This document shows, piece by piece, positions 34,404 through 45,060 of a stretch of 64,000 nucleotides of DNA. Every line of letters begins with the position of its first letter. Position 1 is the stretch's first letter. The notes beneath the pieces were generated by a model, which had not been told where the DNA came from, ran no database searches, and worked only from the letters and a program-made list of their open reading frames with translations. The DNA lies in contig CAWGFK010000055.1 of assembly GCA_963821735.1 (NCBI GenBank), positions 558,001 to 622,000 of the forward strand. Direction: 5' to 3'. Source of the stretch: Laspinema sp963821735 (lineage in GTDB: Bacteria > Cyanobacteriota > Cyanobacteriia > Cyanobacteriales > Laspinemataceae). The translations under genes and the position numbers were made by a program.

Positions 34404-35552
34404 ATGCTGAGTTTTATTCGCTCAGATCTGGCTCAACTGATTGCCTATACTCCCCACCCGGGCGGCGCTATCGATTCCCCTCGGGGGAAGCCTGCCCAAA
34501 TTGATCGGGTGGATACCAATGAAAGTCCCTACGACTTGCCTGCGGCCCTCAAAGAAAAGTTGGCATGGACTTATCAACAGGAGATTGAAACGAATCGCTA
34601 TCCGGACGGGAGTCATGCCCCCTTAAAGCAAGCGATCGCCGACTATGTGAACGAATCAGCGCAACTCCCTGATTCCCCCATCACCCCTACCCATATTTCC
34701 CTCGGCAATGGTTCCGATGAACTGATTCGCTCTTTACTCATTGCCACCTGTCTAGGGGGTGAAGGGTCGGTTTTGGTCGCCCATCCCACCTTTTCCATGT
34801 ATGGGATTTTAGCCCAAACCCTGGGCATTCCCGTGGTGGAAGTGGGACGCAACGAGATAAATTTTGAAATCGACATCCCAGCAGCACAGGCGGCAGTCGC
34901 CAATACCCAAAATCCCCCAGTTCGGGTGGTGTTTGTCGTCCATCCCAACTCTCCCACCGCCAATGGGTTAACCCCTGCTGAACTCGATTGGATTCGCAGT
35001 TTGCCGCCTCATATTTTGGTGGCGATCGATGAGGCGTATTTTGAATTTAGTCAGACGAGTGTGGTGAGTGAGTTACTCCAGCATCCGAATTGGGTGATTA
35101 TGCGGACCTTTTCCAAAGCCTTTCGCTTGGCGGCCCTGCGGGTAGGCTATGCGATCGCCCATCCGGAACTCACCGCAACCCTGGAAAAAGTCCGTCTGCC
35201 TTACAATCTCCCGGCATTCTCCCAGATTGCCGCATCCTTGGCGATCGGCCATCGTCAGGAACTCTTAAGCGCCATTCCCGAAATTTTAACTGAGCGCGAT
35301 CGCCTCCTGGAAAGATTGCAACCCTTACCAAAATTTCGGCTGTGGCCGAGTGCAGCTAATTTTATTTACCTGCGCCCGCATCTCCAGGACCCCGGGGCGA
35401 TCGCTCCCACCCTGACTCGCATCACCGAGGAACTCAAGGCCCAAGGGACTCTGATTCGTCACACCGGGGGCGGTTTAAGAATTACCATCGGCACACCGGA
35501 GGAAAATCAACGCACCTTATCCCGCTTGCAGGAATTCAATTTCGGAGATTAA
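34404..35552 (+). CDS. hisC: Histidinol-phosphate aminotransferase
   Basis: PLP enzyme of histidine synthesis, 382 residues, fold type I class II. Motifs include DTNESPYDLPAALK, ISLGNGSDELIRSLL, FVVHPNSPTANGL, VAIDEAYFEFSQTS with the PLP-ring Asp, and the Schiff-base lysine region MRTFSKAFRLAALRVGYAIA. The C-terminal RHTGGGLRITIGTPEENQRT binds the substrate phosphate. Complete and probably functional. It stands alone rather than in a his operon, as is usual in cyanobacteria. A 123-bp tandem duplication follows. Confidence 0.95.
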   Translation: MLSFIRSDLAQLIAYTPHPGGAIDSPRGKPAQIDRVDTNESPYDLPAALKEKLAWTYQQEIETNRYPDGSHAPLKQAIADYVNESAQLPDSPITPTHISLGNGSDELIRSLLIATCLGGEGSVLVAHPTFSMYGILAQTLGIPVVEVGRNEINFEIDIPAAQAAVANTQNPPVRVVFVVHPNSPTANGLTPAELDWIRSLPPHILVAIDEAYFEFSQTSVVSELLQHPNWVIMRTFSKAFRLAALRVGYAIAHPELTATLEKVRLPYNLPAFSQIAASLAIGHRQELLSAIPEILTERDRLLERLQPLPKFRLWPSAANFIYLRPHLQDPGAIAPTLTRITEELKAQGTLIRHTGGGLRITIGTPEENQRTLSRLQEFNFGD

Positions 35553-35559
35553 ACCCTCT

Positions 35560-35805
35560 AATACGGAATCCGGTTGTCAAAGGTCTATAAAAACCCGCAC
35601 CCTCAAGGGTGGGGCTACACGGACAAAGCCCGCCTGCGCGGGCTACTCCATAAAAACGACTTTTCATACCCGGATTTGGTATAATACGGAATCCGGTTGT
35701 CAAAGGTCTATAAAAACCCGCACCCTCAAGGGTGGGGCTACACGGACAAAGCCCGCCTGCGCGGGCTACTCTATAAAAAGGACTTTTCATACCCGGATTT
35801 GGTAT
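35560..35805 (+). repeat. 123-bp tandem duplication downstream of hisC
   Basis: Copies at 35560-35682 and 35683-35805 differ at only a few positions. Each starts AATACGGAATCCGGTTGTCA, contains the hairpin AGCCCGCctgcGCGGGCT, and ends TACCCGGATTTGGTAT. It is related to the repeat at 29663-29790. Confidence 0.9.
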
Positions 35806-35926
35806 AAAACCCAGATTCCAGGGACAAGAAACCGGGTTTTTGACCTAACTTTGTGGCAGATTGGCAGAAATGGGGTAAAAAACCCGGTTTCTAACCCCTA
35901 CTGTCAAGCTCTACTGTAGCGAAGCC
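35806..35926. other. Short spacer with a GAAACCGGGTTT-type inverted repeat
   Basis: AAACCGGGTTTTT (about 35829-35841) and AAAAACCCGGTTTCT (about 35877-35891) form a long-range inverted repeat at the end of the preceding repeats. No gene. Confidence 0.45.
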
Positions 35927-36523
35927 TTAAAGTGCAGCCACCTTAACCGGGGACTTCGGTTCTAAGCGGCGGATGGTCCGCACGGTTTGAGGAAGGACCC
36001 CAACTAATCGGGCGATCGCCTCATCCGGCAGTCGGATCACGGTTTCGCGATCGAAATAATGCTGAAACTGAGTCAGCAGCATTTGGGTCCGGTGCAATGA
36101 CACCGGCTGTACCGTAAGCTGTTCCATTAATCGGATCCAATGGCGGCGAATGGCAAAGGCTTTTTGCCGTTCTTCGTAAGTTTCCGGATAGAGCAACACC
36201 AGATCCCCCACGGGAATGGTTTGCTGACACTCAATATCAAAAATGCCGCCAACAGCGGCCCCGGGTCCCACGAACTCCGCATGAAACCGCTTGTAGACAA
36301 TCAATCCACAGCGACGGCGACTATCCACGATAAATAGCTGGCCGCTATTGAGTTGAGTCAAGATTTGAGCACTATGAGCGTATTTAATCAAGGCACGAGA
36401 AGGATTGCCCGTCTCGCCCTTGAATGGAGGGCGATCGGGACAGTCCGACGGAATGGGGTCCAAGGGATTAATGGCTTGGGCCTCTCTATTGGGGTTCCGG
36501 TCCTCATGTTTGTGTTGAGTCAT
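35927..36523 (-). CDS. Hypothetical protein with a possible C-terminal helix-turn-helix
   Basis: A 198-residue soluble protein without a recognised family. The first 40 residues are polar and low in structure. The middle (about 55-110) alternates strands such as GQLFIVDSRRRCGLIVYKRF and TIPVGDLVLLYP. The end contains VIRLPDEAIARLVGVLPQTV followed by RTIRRLE, which looks like a helix-turn-helix of the Crp type, where an upstream sensor-like beta domain is also usual. A transcription regulator is therefore possible, but cyclic-nucleotide-binding residues are not apparent. Confidence 0.6.
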   Translation of the reverse strand: MTQHKHEDRNPNREAQAINPLDPIPSDCPDRPPFKGETGNPSRALIKYAHSAQILTQLNSGQLFIVDSRRRCGLIVYKRFHAEFVGPGAAVGGIFDIECQQTIPVGDLVLLYPETYEERQKAFAIRRHWIRLMEQLTVQPVSLHRTQMLLTQFQHYFDRETVIRLPDEAIARLVGVLPQTVRTIRRLEPKSPVKVAAL

Positions 36524-37009
36524 TTGAGGGTTCTCTTCTCATGCCGAAAATCACTACATCTAAACCGGGCAACTCATGACTACAAGATGGGGTTAGAAAA
36601 GTCCCCAAATTTAAGGAATAAATTTTTGCTCTTGTTTATCATTCCCGGATTAGATAGGTAAACGCGCTTTTCTATTTCAAGGCGGGTTGACCGACCTCTC
36701 AAAAATTTTCACGGGTTTAAAAGCCGGGGTATGGTTATTCAAAAACGGGCCGGGGAGCGCCGTTAAAGGGAGATAAACCGGGTCAGTTTGGAGAATCAGA
36801 AATTTTAAAATTAAGCAATTAAAGCCCGCCCACTGCTGGCTAAAAAGAAGGATGTTAGTTGATAGGACTCCGGTGCAGTATTCAATCAGTCGGATAGTAA
36901 ACCCGGTTGCACGGTCCAAACTTGTGAGGAATGGGTATGGATCTTGTGAAAAACCTGGTGCGTCTTTCTGCGTCTGAACGGACACCGGAGATCAGGCGAT
37001 CGCCGGGGC
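36524..37009. other. Intergenic region of about 490 bases
   Basis: No supported gene or clear repeat. The open frames here are short and have cyanobacterial composition by chance. Confidence 0.4.
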
Positions 37010-37661
37010 TTATTGGCGATGGAGTGCCTTGTGCAAGAGCATTCGTTTGGGCTGCCCGAAAAACCAAGGACCCAACCCCGACTCAATGGAGTGAATTCGA
37101 TAGCCTTCTTTGTAATAAAGTCGTCTGTGCCGGTCGGTTATTTTCGAGGACGTGCAGGTAAAGGTCCTGGAATCCCCAATCTAGGGCGATCGCCTCGCAA
37201 GCTTGCAGCAATTGACTCGCGCCCCCCTGGCGGCGATAAGAGTCAGCAATGGCTAAGTTGGACAAGTAAGGAAACTGGGTCATTCCCAAGGTCCAAGGGT
37301 TGATACAGCGCAAGGCCATTTCTACAGTGCCCACAATCACGCCATTCCCCGATGGGGAGTCTAGGGCGGATTCATAGCAGGAGGGCGATTCCGGTTGGGG
37401 AACCACGGCTACCAAGCAAAGACAATGGGACGAGTTTGAGCGCAGTCGCACTCGCAAATCTTCATAAATGCCGAGGCGCAAGATCGGGTACAGCCACCCC
37501 CCGAGTCCTTCGCGAGAATGAAAGCTATCGACCAAAATCTCGGCGAGGCTGCTGAGATCTTTGGCTTGGGCGGCCCGAATGGAAAAGCCAGATGCACCTC
37601 CCGAGGATGGCTCAGAGGCAGGGGGATCTCGATGGGTTGGGGACGTGAAAGAGGAGTTCAC
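37010..37661 (-). CDS. GNAT family N-acetyltransferase, one frameshift near the C-terminus
   Basis: Acetyl-CoA-dependent acetyltransferase. The N-terminus is variable, then FSIRAAQAKDLSSLAEILVD starts the GNAT fold. The acetyl-CoA site is LSNLAIADSYRRQGGASQLL (motif A with R-R-Q-G-G-A), followed by AIALDWGFQDLYLHVLENN. An extra base around 37127 shifts the frame; the continuation is RRLYYKEGYRIHSIESG, then LGPWFFGQPKRMLLHKALHRQ ending at the stop 37010-37012. The restored YYKEGYRI strand is exactly the family motif, so the longer end is the true one. Substrate unknown. Confidence 0.82.
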
Positions 37662-37833
37662 GAGGGATTCACATTAAGAGGGTTGGAAACGGATTGGTTT
37701 TGACACGAAGGGAACCCTCTCCTCTTATAACATAACCTGATGAAGGGGTTCAAATATAAAATAAATATAAAGTGGACAAAAAGCAGAACAACATAAATAA
37801 TCATTATCAATGATAACATGAGGTAAAATTCTG

Positions 37834-40329
37834 ATGAATGCAGATATTTTTCCGTTTGGCCCCCATGAGGTTGGTTCTGCGAACCGGACATCGCGACGAG
37901 TGGCGATCGCTGAACTCCTCGGGCGACAAATCTACTTGCACCTAGGAGGGAACGAGGCTGAAAATGCCGCCTGGACTGCTGGTTGGCTGGATTGTTTGGA
38001 GTTTTTAGGCCAAATCGACCGAGGAATAGTTGCTAAAGTCAAGCAACTCTGTTGTGAAAAAAGACAATTCTCTCGGGAAGAAATTTCTCCCTCGGTCTGT
38101 CTAACTAAAAATACAGCAGGGGAGGGGAACGGTGAAGCTGAAAATGTTCAATCTTTATCGGCAACTCCTGGAACCGTGCAATCACCAAAAGCGCCCAGGA
38201 ATCTCTCTGAAAAAAATCGCAGTCGCCGTAAACAACCGCCAGGGGAGGGAGAACAAGTTCTATCGGCACAGCGTTTAAATGCGATCGCCAAGGCAATTCA
38301 TGGGTCCTTGGATGAAACGGAGATTTATCAGGCGATCGTCCAGCAAATGTGTGATGTTTTTGAGGCAGACTGCGGGGGGTTAATCCTCCACGATCTCCAG
38401 GAACAAACCTTAATAGAGATGGCGGTTTATCCTCCCTTGGAGGCATCCCCAGAGTCATCCTTGCGTCATCGGGAAATCCGAGTCCCGTTGCGAGTGGAGG
38501 GATTGAAAGAATGGAATACGTTACGATCGCAGAAAAGTCCTTGGGTGGTTGGGGATATCGCAACCGCAGTAATGCCCGAGGTAGAGCGTTTGCTGCTGCG
38601 GGTTTCCGGCTTACAGTCTACCTTGATGGTGCCCATCCTCTCCCAAAATGAAGCGATCGCTACGGTTTATTTAAGTTACACTGAGGCTGCTCATCGGTGG
38701 CAACCCTCAGAACTGAAATTTGCTGAAATGGTGGCACAACAGGCAGCAGTCGCCCTAGGGAATGTCAAACATTATATCCAAGCCAAAAAGCACGTCCAAC
38801 GGGAACAAGTTCTTAACCGAATTGCCGGACGAATTCGGACTTCTTTAAATCTCGATCGCACGATTGAAACGGCTTTATCGGAGTTATTAACCCTCACTCA
38901 AGCCGATTTAATCTTATTCTCAACTCCGACTTCTTTAATAGAGAGCATCCACCACCTCTGCCGATCGCTGCGAATTACTCACCGAGTTTGTCGCCCCAGT
39001 CCATCGAGTTCCCTGGATGAACATCCTCTGGATGTAGGGATAGAAATTAAGCTTTTTCAGTTTGAGGCAGGGTTGATTCAAAGTTTGCTCGGCCAGGAAG
39101 TTACGGCCATTTCCAATACTCAAAGCTCAGATTTTGGAGAACGGGACCAAGCCCTTTTTCACCAACTCCAAGTTGGCAGTTTATTAAGTATTCCGATATG
39201 GCATCGAGAAACTTTGTTAGGTCATGTTTCCGCCATCAAACCCCAATCTTATGATTGGACTGAAGATGAAATTTCAGCGATGGAATCGATTTCCTTACAC
39301 CTAGGAATTGCGATTACTCAGGCGCAGTTATATCAACGCACCCAGGACCAAGCTCGCCAAGCGCGATCGCAAGCTCAAAAACTCAGAAAAGCCCTGGATG
39401 AAAAAACTGAATTAATTGCCTCGCTTCATGATACTCAGTTTCAACTGGTTCAAAGCGAAAAAATGTCTAGTTTAGGTCAATTGGTTGCCGGGGTTGCCCA
39501 TGAAATTAATAATCCGATTAATTTCATTTATGGCAATCTTCCTCACATCGCAAATTACAGCAAAGAGATTGTAGAACTGTTAGAGCGGTATCGTGAACAC
39601 TTAAACCCCGTTCCCCAATCTATTGCTGAATTTGAAGCGGAAATCGATATACATTTTATTCAGACCGATTTAACACAAATCCTTCGCTCCATGAAGGAAG
39701 GATCTGAAAGGGTGCGTGAAATTGTTTTGACTTTACGCAATTTTTCCCGCTTAGATCAAGCCGAATTCAAATGGGTTGATATTCATGAGGGAATTGATAG
39801 CAGCCTAATTTTATTAGCCCATCGTCTCCATAATATCGAGGTGGTGAAATCCTACGGCAATATTCCCCGATTATGTTGCTATCCGGGACAACTCAATCAG
39901 GTGTTTATGAATTTGTTTTCCAATGCGATCGATGCCATTGAACTGCCCGATCGCGGGGGCAATGCGGCGACTTTCCCGGTGAATCATTTAGGCAGTGGGC
40001 AAATTACCATCACCACTACAGTGATTGCTCAAACGGATCTCCCCTTGGATACCCTCCTTCCCAGTCACCCTCCTTACCTCCCTACGGGAGAGTGGGTGCA
40101 AATTCGGATTCGGGATACCGGCTGTGGCATTCTACCCCAACATCAAACCAAAATTTTCGATCCATTTTTTACCACAAAACCCGTGGGGAGTGGCAAAGGA
40201 TTAGGCTTATCGATCGCCTATAAAATTATCGTAGACCGACATCATGGGCGCTTGACTTTTGAAAATCTACCGCAAGGGGGATGCGAATTCATTATTGAAT
40301 TACCCGTGATTTCTCAGGACCCAATCTAG
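37834..40329 (+). CDS. Soluble histidine kinase with two GAF domains
   Basis: An 831-residue sensor kinase without membrane segments. A polar N-terminus is followed by a first GAF domain (about 150-310, FEADCGGLILHD to FAEMVAQQAAVALGNV), a second GAF (about 330-500), a coiled coil, and the dimerisation box LGQLVAGVAHEINNPINFIY with the phospho-acceptor His. The ATPase part has NQVFMNLFSNAIDAIE (N box), IRDTGCGI (G1), FDPFFTTK (F box) and GSGKGLGLSIAYKI (G2). It is 590 bases upstream of the CyaC-type gene on the same strand and could feed its first receiver domain; this pairing is inference. Confidence 0.92.
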   Translation: MNADIFPFGPHEVGSANRTSRRVAIAELLGRQIYLHLGGNEAENAAWTAGWLDCLEFLGQIDRGIVAKVKQLCCEKRQFSREEISPSVCLTKNTAGEGNGEAENVQSLSATPGTVQSPKAPRNLSEKNRSRRKQPPGEGEQVLSAQRLNAIAKAIHGSLDETEIYQAIVQQMCDVFEADCGGLILHDLQEQTLIEMAVYPPLEASPESSLRHREIRVPLRVEGLKEWNTLRSQKSPWVVGDIATAVMPEVERLLLRVSGLQSTLMVPILSQNEAIATVYLSYTEAAHRWQPSELKFAEMVAQQAAVALGNVKHYIQAKKHVQREQVLNRIAGRIRTSLNLDRTIETALSELLTLTQADLILFSTPTSLIESIHHLCRSLRITHRVCRPSPSSSLDEHPLDVGIEIKLFQFEAGLIQSLLGQEVTAISNTQSSDFGERDQALFHQLQVGSLLSIPIWHRETLLGHVSAIKPQSYDWTEDEISAMESISLHLGIAITQAQLYQRTQDQARQARSQAQKLRKALDEKTELIASLHDTQFQLVQSEKMSSLGQLVAGVAHEINNPINFIYGNLPHIANYSKEIVELLERYREHLNPVPQSIAEFEAEIDIHFIQTDLTQILRSMKEGSERVREIVLTLRNFSRLDQAEFKWVDIHEGIDSSLILLAHRLHNIEVVKSYGNIPRLCCYPGQLNQVFMNLFSNAIDAIELPDRGGNAATFPVNHLGSGQITITTTVIAQTDLPLDTLLPSHPPYLPTGEWVQIRIRDTGCGILPQHQTKIFDPFFTTKPVGSGKGLGLSIAYKIIVDRHHGRLTFENLPQGGCEFIIELPVISQDPI

Positions 40330-40457
40330 CGGCGATCGGCTCAACCTTCCGTTAACCTTTAACTGCATTGCTGGAATTATCCGTTATTTCTCAGGACCCA
40401 ATTCAGCCGCGATCGGCTCAACCTGCCGTTACCGTTTAGCAGCATTCCGATTGCCAA
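40304..40457 (+). repeat. Diverged 77-bp tandem duplication over the 3' end of the histidine kinase gene
   Basis: CCGTGATTTCTCAGGACCCA (from 40304) and CCGTTATTTCTCAGGACCCA (from 40381) begin two copies with a 77-base period, both including GCGATCGGCTCAACC. The first copy includes the last codons and stop of the kinase. Confidence 0.75.
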
Positions 40458-40467
40458 TTATTTAGGG

Positions 40468-40490
40468 GAGAACCCGAAGTGGGGTTTTTT
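40468..40490 (+). terminator. Weak terminator after the histidine kinase gene
   Basis: AACCC (40471-40475) pairs with GGGTT (40482-40486) and is followed by four more T residues, T40485-40490. The stem is only five pairs. Confidence 0.35.
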
Positions 40491-40920
40491 CGGGCCACAA
40501 ATATCCATCCCACGGGGATAGTTTAAGACTGGAAAATTCCGTCCCAGGAAACCCTGAGTGAAACGGGAACGAAGGACCCCGATTCAGAATCGGTGAAATC
40601 TCTCATGCAGGATCCGACGGTTGCCAGTAGAATATCGTCATTATTCCCAATAATTCCGACCCATCCGACGGGCGATCGCCTTCATCAATTTTTCCATCAG
40701 GATGCAACTCAAGGGGCAAATCGGCCAGGGTGCATGAGGCGAGTGATGTATTGCCCCTAACCCATCAGGATCAGGTTGAGTAGTGTACATTGAGAATGAC
40801 CCCTACTCACGAACCTCGAAACGGGTTGCGTCAGCCTCGGTGGTTCGGTAACCCTAAAAACCAGTCAAAAGAACAATAAGAAATTGGATATAACTCCCCC
40901 TGATTGTAGGAGAGCGGTGC

Positions 40921-43900
40921 ATGAGTATCGAAACATATAATAAGCCGAAACTTCTGGTCGTTGATGACGAACCAGATAACCTCGACTTGCTCTATCGCAC
41001 CTTTTATCGGGACTATAACGTGCTGACGGCAGAAAATGCCCCACAAGCGTTAGAACTGCTGGCCAAGGAGGGGGATGTGGCGGTGATTATTTCGGATCAG
41101 CGGATGCCGCAAATGAGTGGGACTGAATTACTCAGTCTGACAGCAACTCAGTATCCCGATGCGATCCGGATTATCTTGACGGCTTACACTGATGTCGAGG
41201 ACCTCGTTGATGCCATCAATGCAGGCAAGGTTTTTAAATATGTCACCAAACCCTGGGATGCTGATGAACTCAAGGCTTTGGTCGCCCAAGCATTAGATAC
41301 CCACAATGTCCTGAAAGCGCGCACAAGAGAACTGTGCCGCACTCTGCGCCAGGAATCTTTACTCAATGCCATTACCAACACCATTCGCTCTCGGACGACT
41401 GAGGCGCAGATTTTGCAGACGATTGTCGATACCCTCGGCCAAATGTTTGAGGTGAGCTACTGCATTCTGCGTCCCTATCAGGATGGCCGCTTTATTGATG
41501 AATGGTTTATGTATCAAAAGCGGGAACTCGGCACGATCAAGTCCAATGGTCAGGGCCAAACTGCCTCTTGCCCCCTCGGGACCCATTTCAGAACCCCTGG
41601 GGTTGGCACAGACGGTCTGGGAAACTCATGATATTGAGGTGATCAATGATGTGGAAACCGATGAACGTTTACAGGGAAAGACGCCTCAACTCCAGCAACG
41701 GCGACAGATGTTAAAAGCGGCAGATATTCGCTCCTGCTTGGTGGTCCCCCTGATGTTTCGCTTGGAACTGATGGCAGTCTTGGCATTGCACCAATGTGGA
41801 TCTGGGCGGGAATGGCAGGATGATGAGGTGCAACTGGTGTTTATGGTGGCGGATCAGGCGGTGTTGTCCCTGTCCCAGGCCCGCGCTTATGAACAGGTCC
41901 AGGCCCTGGCGAAGCGCGAGGCCCTGGTGAATACGATTACCACGGCGATTCGCTCAAGTCTGAATCCGAAAGATATTTTTGCGGCGATCGCCCAACAACT
42001 CGGCCAAGCGTTACAGGCCGATGGTTGTGCATTATCGTTATGGACGGTGGAAGATGAGTATGTGCAGTGTGTTGGATTGTACGATGCGGCCAGGGAAGCG
42101 GTGGAAGCATCGGAGGGAGAACGACTGGAGAATGAAGAAACTCAACAGGTCGGACTCTCTTGTGCCGACCTCTCCCAAGAAGTCATCTCCCAGGAAGTCA
42201 AAGGGGAACCTCGCCCTCATTCCGGGGAATTGCCGCGATCGGTGGTTCCGATCGCCGGGAATCCGGTGTTGCAAGAACTCCTCACCACTGGGCTCCGGTG
42301 GTGGTGGATGACCTGGAAAAGCAGCCGGAATGGAATGTCATGGATTTACCCCTGCGATCGCCTGCCAGGGCTTTATTAGTCGTTCCTTTAATCTCTGATG
42401 GCGAAATTATCGGCAGCATTACCCTGCGCCAAGTCCGGGCACCCCGACGTTGGCATCCCTCGGAAATTGATTTAGCCCAAGCGGTGGCCGCACAAGGGGC
42501 GATCGCTGTCCATCAGTCTCGTCTCTACCAAAAAACCCGCCAGCAGGCGGAACGACTCCTGGAACTCAACCGCCTGAAAACGGAATTTTTCCAAAATATT
42601 TCCCATGAGTTCCGCACCCCCTTAACCCTGATGATGGGTCCTTTGGAATCTGCCGTGGAACATCACCAAGATTTACCCTTGGAACAAGCGGCGATCGCCC
42701 TGCGAAATACCCGACGCCTCCTGCGCTTGGTCAATCAACTCCTGGACTTGCAACGCCTCGATGCGGGTCGGATGCAGCCCACATTTCGTCCCTGCGATTT
42801 ACTCGCCTTTGTCTCCCAAACCGTGGAAATTTTTCGCCCCTATTGCGAGAAAAAAGGCATCGAAATCACCACGGATTTACAGCCTTGTCCTTCCCTCTAT
42901 TTAGATTTAGAAAAATTTGATAAAGTCCTCTATAATCTCCTCTCCAATGCCATGAAATTTACCGCCGCTGGAGGTAAAATTATGGTTTCCTTGGAACAAG
43001 CGGGGGACTATTCTTTACTCCAAGTTAAGGATACGGGAATTGGCATCCGCACGGATCAAGTTCCCCACTTATTTGAGCGCTTTCGTCAAGCGGAAGGGTC
43101 GGCAAATCGCTCTTATGAAGGCAGTGGGTTAGGGTTAGCCTTAGCCAAAGAATTGGTCGAACTTCATGGGGGAACCATCGCCGTTGAATCGAACTATGGG
43201 GAAGGTTCCGCCTTTATGGTCTGGTTACCCCTAGGCAATTCTCACTTACCCCCAGACCAAATTATTGAAGTACCCACCGGGGTAGAACCGGCCCGCGCTT
43301 CCGTGGAATTGGCCGATGTGCAGATGGAAGAGGATGGGGTTGGGTTTATCGGTCCTACCGGGATGGTGCAACCGGCACAACCCTCCACGATTCACACCCT
43401 CCATCCCACAATTGTGGTGGTGGATGACAATCCAGACTTGCGAAATTATGTCTCGGGGATTCTCACAAAAGAAGGATATCGAGTCGTTTTGGCCCGGAAT
43501 GGGGCGGAAGGATTTGATGTGGTGATTAATCATCGTCCCCAGTTAATTGTTACGGATTTGATGATGCCGTTGGTTTCGGGTTTGGATATGATCCAGATGA
43601 TTCGCGAGGATGAGTCGTTACGGGGAACGCCGATTATTTTGCTCACGGCCAAGGTGAATGAGGATACGCGCATTGAAGGGGCGGAAAGGGGGGCCGATGC
43701 TTATCTGGCGAAACCGTTTAACGATCGCGAGTTATTAGCAGAAGTGAGGAACTTACTCGCACTCAAGGAAAATGAGCGCCGGGTGGCCCAGTTGAATACT
43801 TATTTAACGGAGTCAGTCCTGCGCCGCTTTTTACCCCCTTCGATGGTCCAAAAAGCGGCCTCTGGGGAGTTGTCTTTGGATTTACGTCCGGAACCCCGGT

Positions 43901-44490
43901 TGATTACGATTTTGTTTAGCGATATCGTCGGGTTTACTCAGTTGGCGAATACGTTGCGATCGCGCCGGGTGGCGGAGGTGTTGAATCAGTATTTAACGGA
44001 AATGACGCAGGCGGTGTTTGATAATGGCGGGACGGTGGATAAGTTTGTCGGGGATGCGATCGTGGCGATGTTTGGTGCACCGGAGGATTTGACGCCGAAT
44101 GAACAGGTGAGACGGGCGATCGCCACAGCTAGACAAATGTTACAAGCGCTCGATCGCTTAAATGAAAATTGGGAGGAACAGGGTTTACCTCGGGTGCAGT
44201 TCCGCTGTGGGATTCATCAAGGGACTGCGGTGGTGGGGATGTTTGGCGGCAATTTGCGGTCAGATTATACGGCGATCGGTCCTAGTGTGAATATTGCCTC
44301 GCGCTTGCAGGAAGCTGCCGATCCGGGTACAATTCTCGTATCCGCAGCGGTGGCAGATTATCTCCATGATGATGAAATTCTCAAGTTTGGTTCCCTACAA
44401 TTAAAGGGCATTGATGAAACGGTTTTAACCTTTATGGTTCATCGCCATTCTAGGGGAAGTGATGGGGAAGAGTCTCGGGAAGAAGGGTAA
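40921..44490 (+). CDS. cyaC: CyaC-type hybrid: receiver, GAF, histidine kinase, receiver, class III adenylate cyclase; two frameshifts
   Basis: About 1189 residues once two compensating shifts (near 41575 and 42290) are bridged. Order: receiver (LLVVDDEPDNLDL, IISDQRMPQMSG, YVTKPWD); GAF-like domain crossing the first shift (ILRPYQDGRF to PISEPLGLAQTVWETHD); second GAF ending VVVDDLEKQPEWN and RALLVVPLI beyond the second shift; kinase FFQNISHEFRTPLTLMMGPL, LYNLLSNAMKF, VKDTGIGI, GSGLGLALAKELV; second receiver IVVVDDNPDLRNY, IVTDLMMPLVSG, YLAKPF; cyclase ITILFSDIVGFTQLAN and DKFVGDAIVAMFGAP with both metal aspartates. CyaC of Spirulina and Anabaena has this same plan. Good ribosome binding site before ATG. 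The product makes cAMP under phosphorelay control. Confidence 0.9.
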
Positions 44491-44717
44491 AACTTCTGAT
44501 AAATCACTGATTAACAAGAGGTGATTTAATTGTTAACAATTTGAAATGATTTGTTATCATCCGGGATTATGTTTCAAATCACCCCAACCGATGAGGGCGA
44601 TCGCCTCCTTGTCATAAAACTATCACAATCCGTTCGGCCTCAAATCACCCCAATTTATCCTGAACAGAGAGATAGTAGCAGTATAAGAAAAGAAGAAGCA
44701 AATCGGAGGACAAAATC

Positions 44718-44849
44718 ATGTTACCTCGCTATCGGACCAACACCGCTCAATTCGTCAAAATGGTTTACTCGAAAGTTCAAGTCAACGGCAAACTAGAGTT
44801 AGTGCCAATGGAATTATATTCTGATGGTTCCCTCAAACGTAGCGCTTAA
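44718..44849 (+). CDS. Small basic protein of 43 residues, likely real
   Basis: The ATG at 44718 follows GGAGGA with ideal spacing, one of the best ribosome binding sites in the window. The product begins MLPRYRTNTAQFVKMVYSKV and ends LKRSA. It looks like a short beta hairpin (QVNGKLELVPMELYSDGSLK). A terminator follows at 44951. No family is recognised. Confidence 0.55.
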   Translation: MLPRYRTNTAQFVKMVYSKVQVNGKLELVPMELYSDGSLKRSA

Positions 44850-44950
44850 TAGGTTTAATTCGCCTCATCAAATAGGTTCAATCTAGTCAATCAGGGAAAT
44901 GCTTAAATGCAGCAAAAATTAATGATTTGGACAACTGAATATTACCGAGT

Positions 44951-44989
44951 CAAAAAGGGGCTGTCTATCCAGACATCCCCTTTTTTGAT
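44951..44989. terminator. Terminator between the small protein gene and the convergent SDR gene
   Basis: AAAAAGGGG (44952-44960) pairs with CCCCTTTTTT (44977-44986), with an inner GTC/GAC pairing. T-runs occur in both directions. Confidence 0.85.
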
Positions 44990-45060
44990 TTATAGCAGTT
45001 CTTGGACTTATGAGGGACGGATAGCTGTGGGAAGCGCTATAATGTTTAACAATCCCTCAA

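Noticed and set aside
35536..35790. 84-residue open frame downstream of hisC
   Set aside because: It is the translation of the 123-bp tandem duplication.
44551..44796. 81-residue open frame overlapping the small 43-residue gene
   Set aside because: It is in another frame, lacks a ribosome binding site, and the overlapping smaller frame has a strong one.
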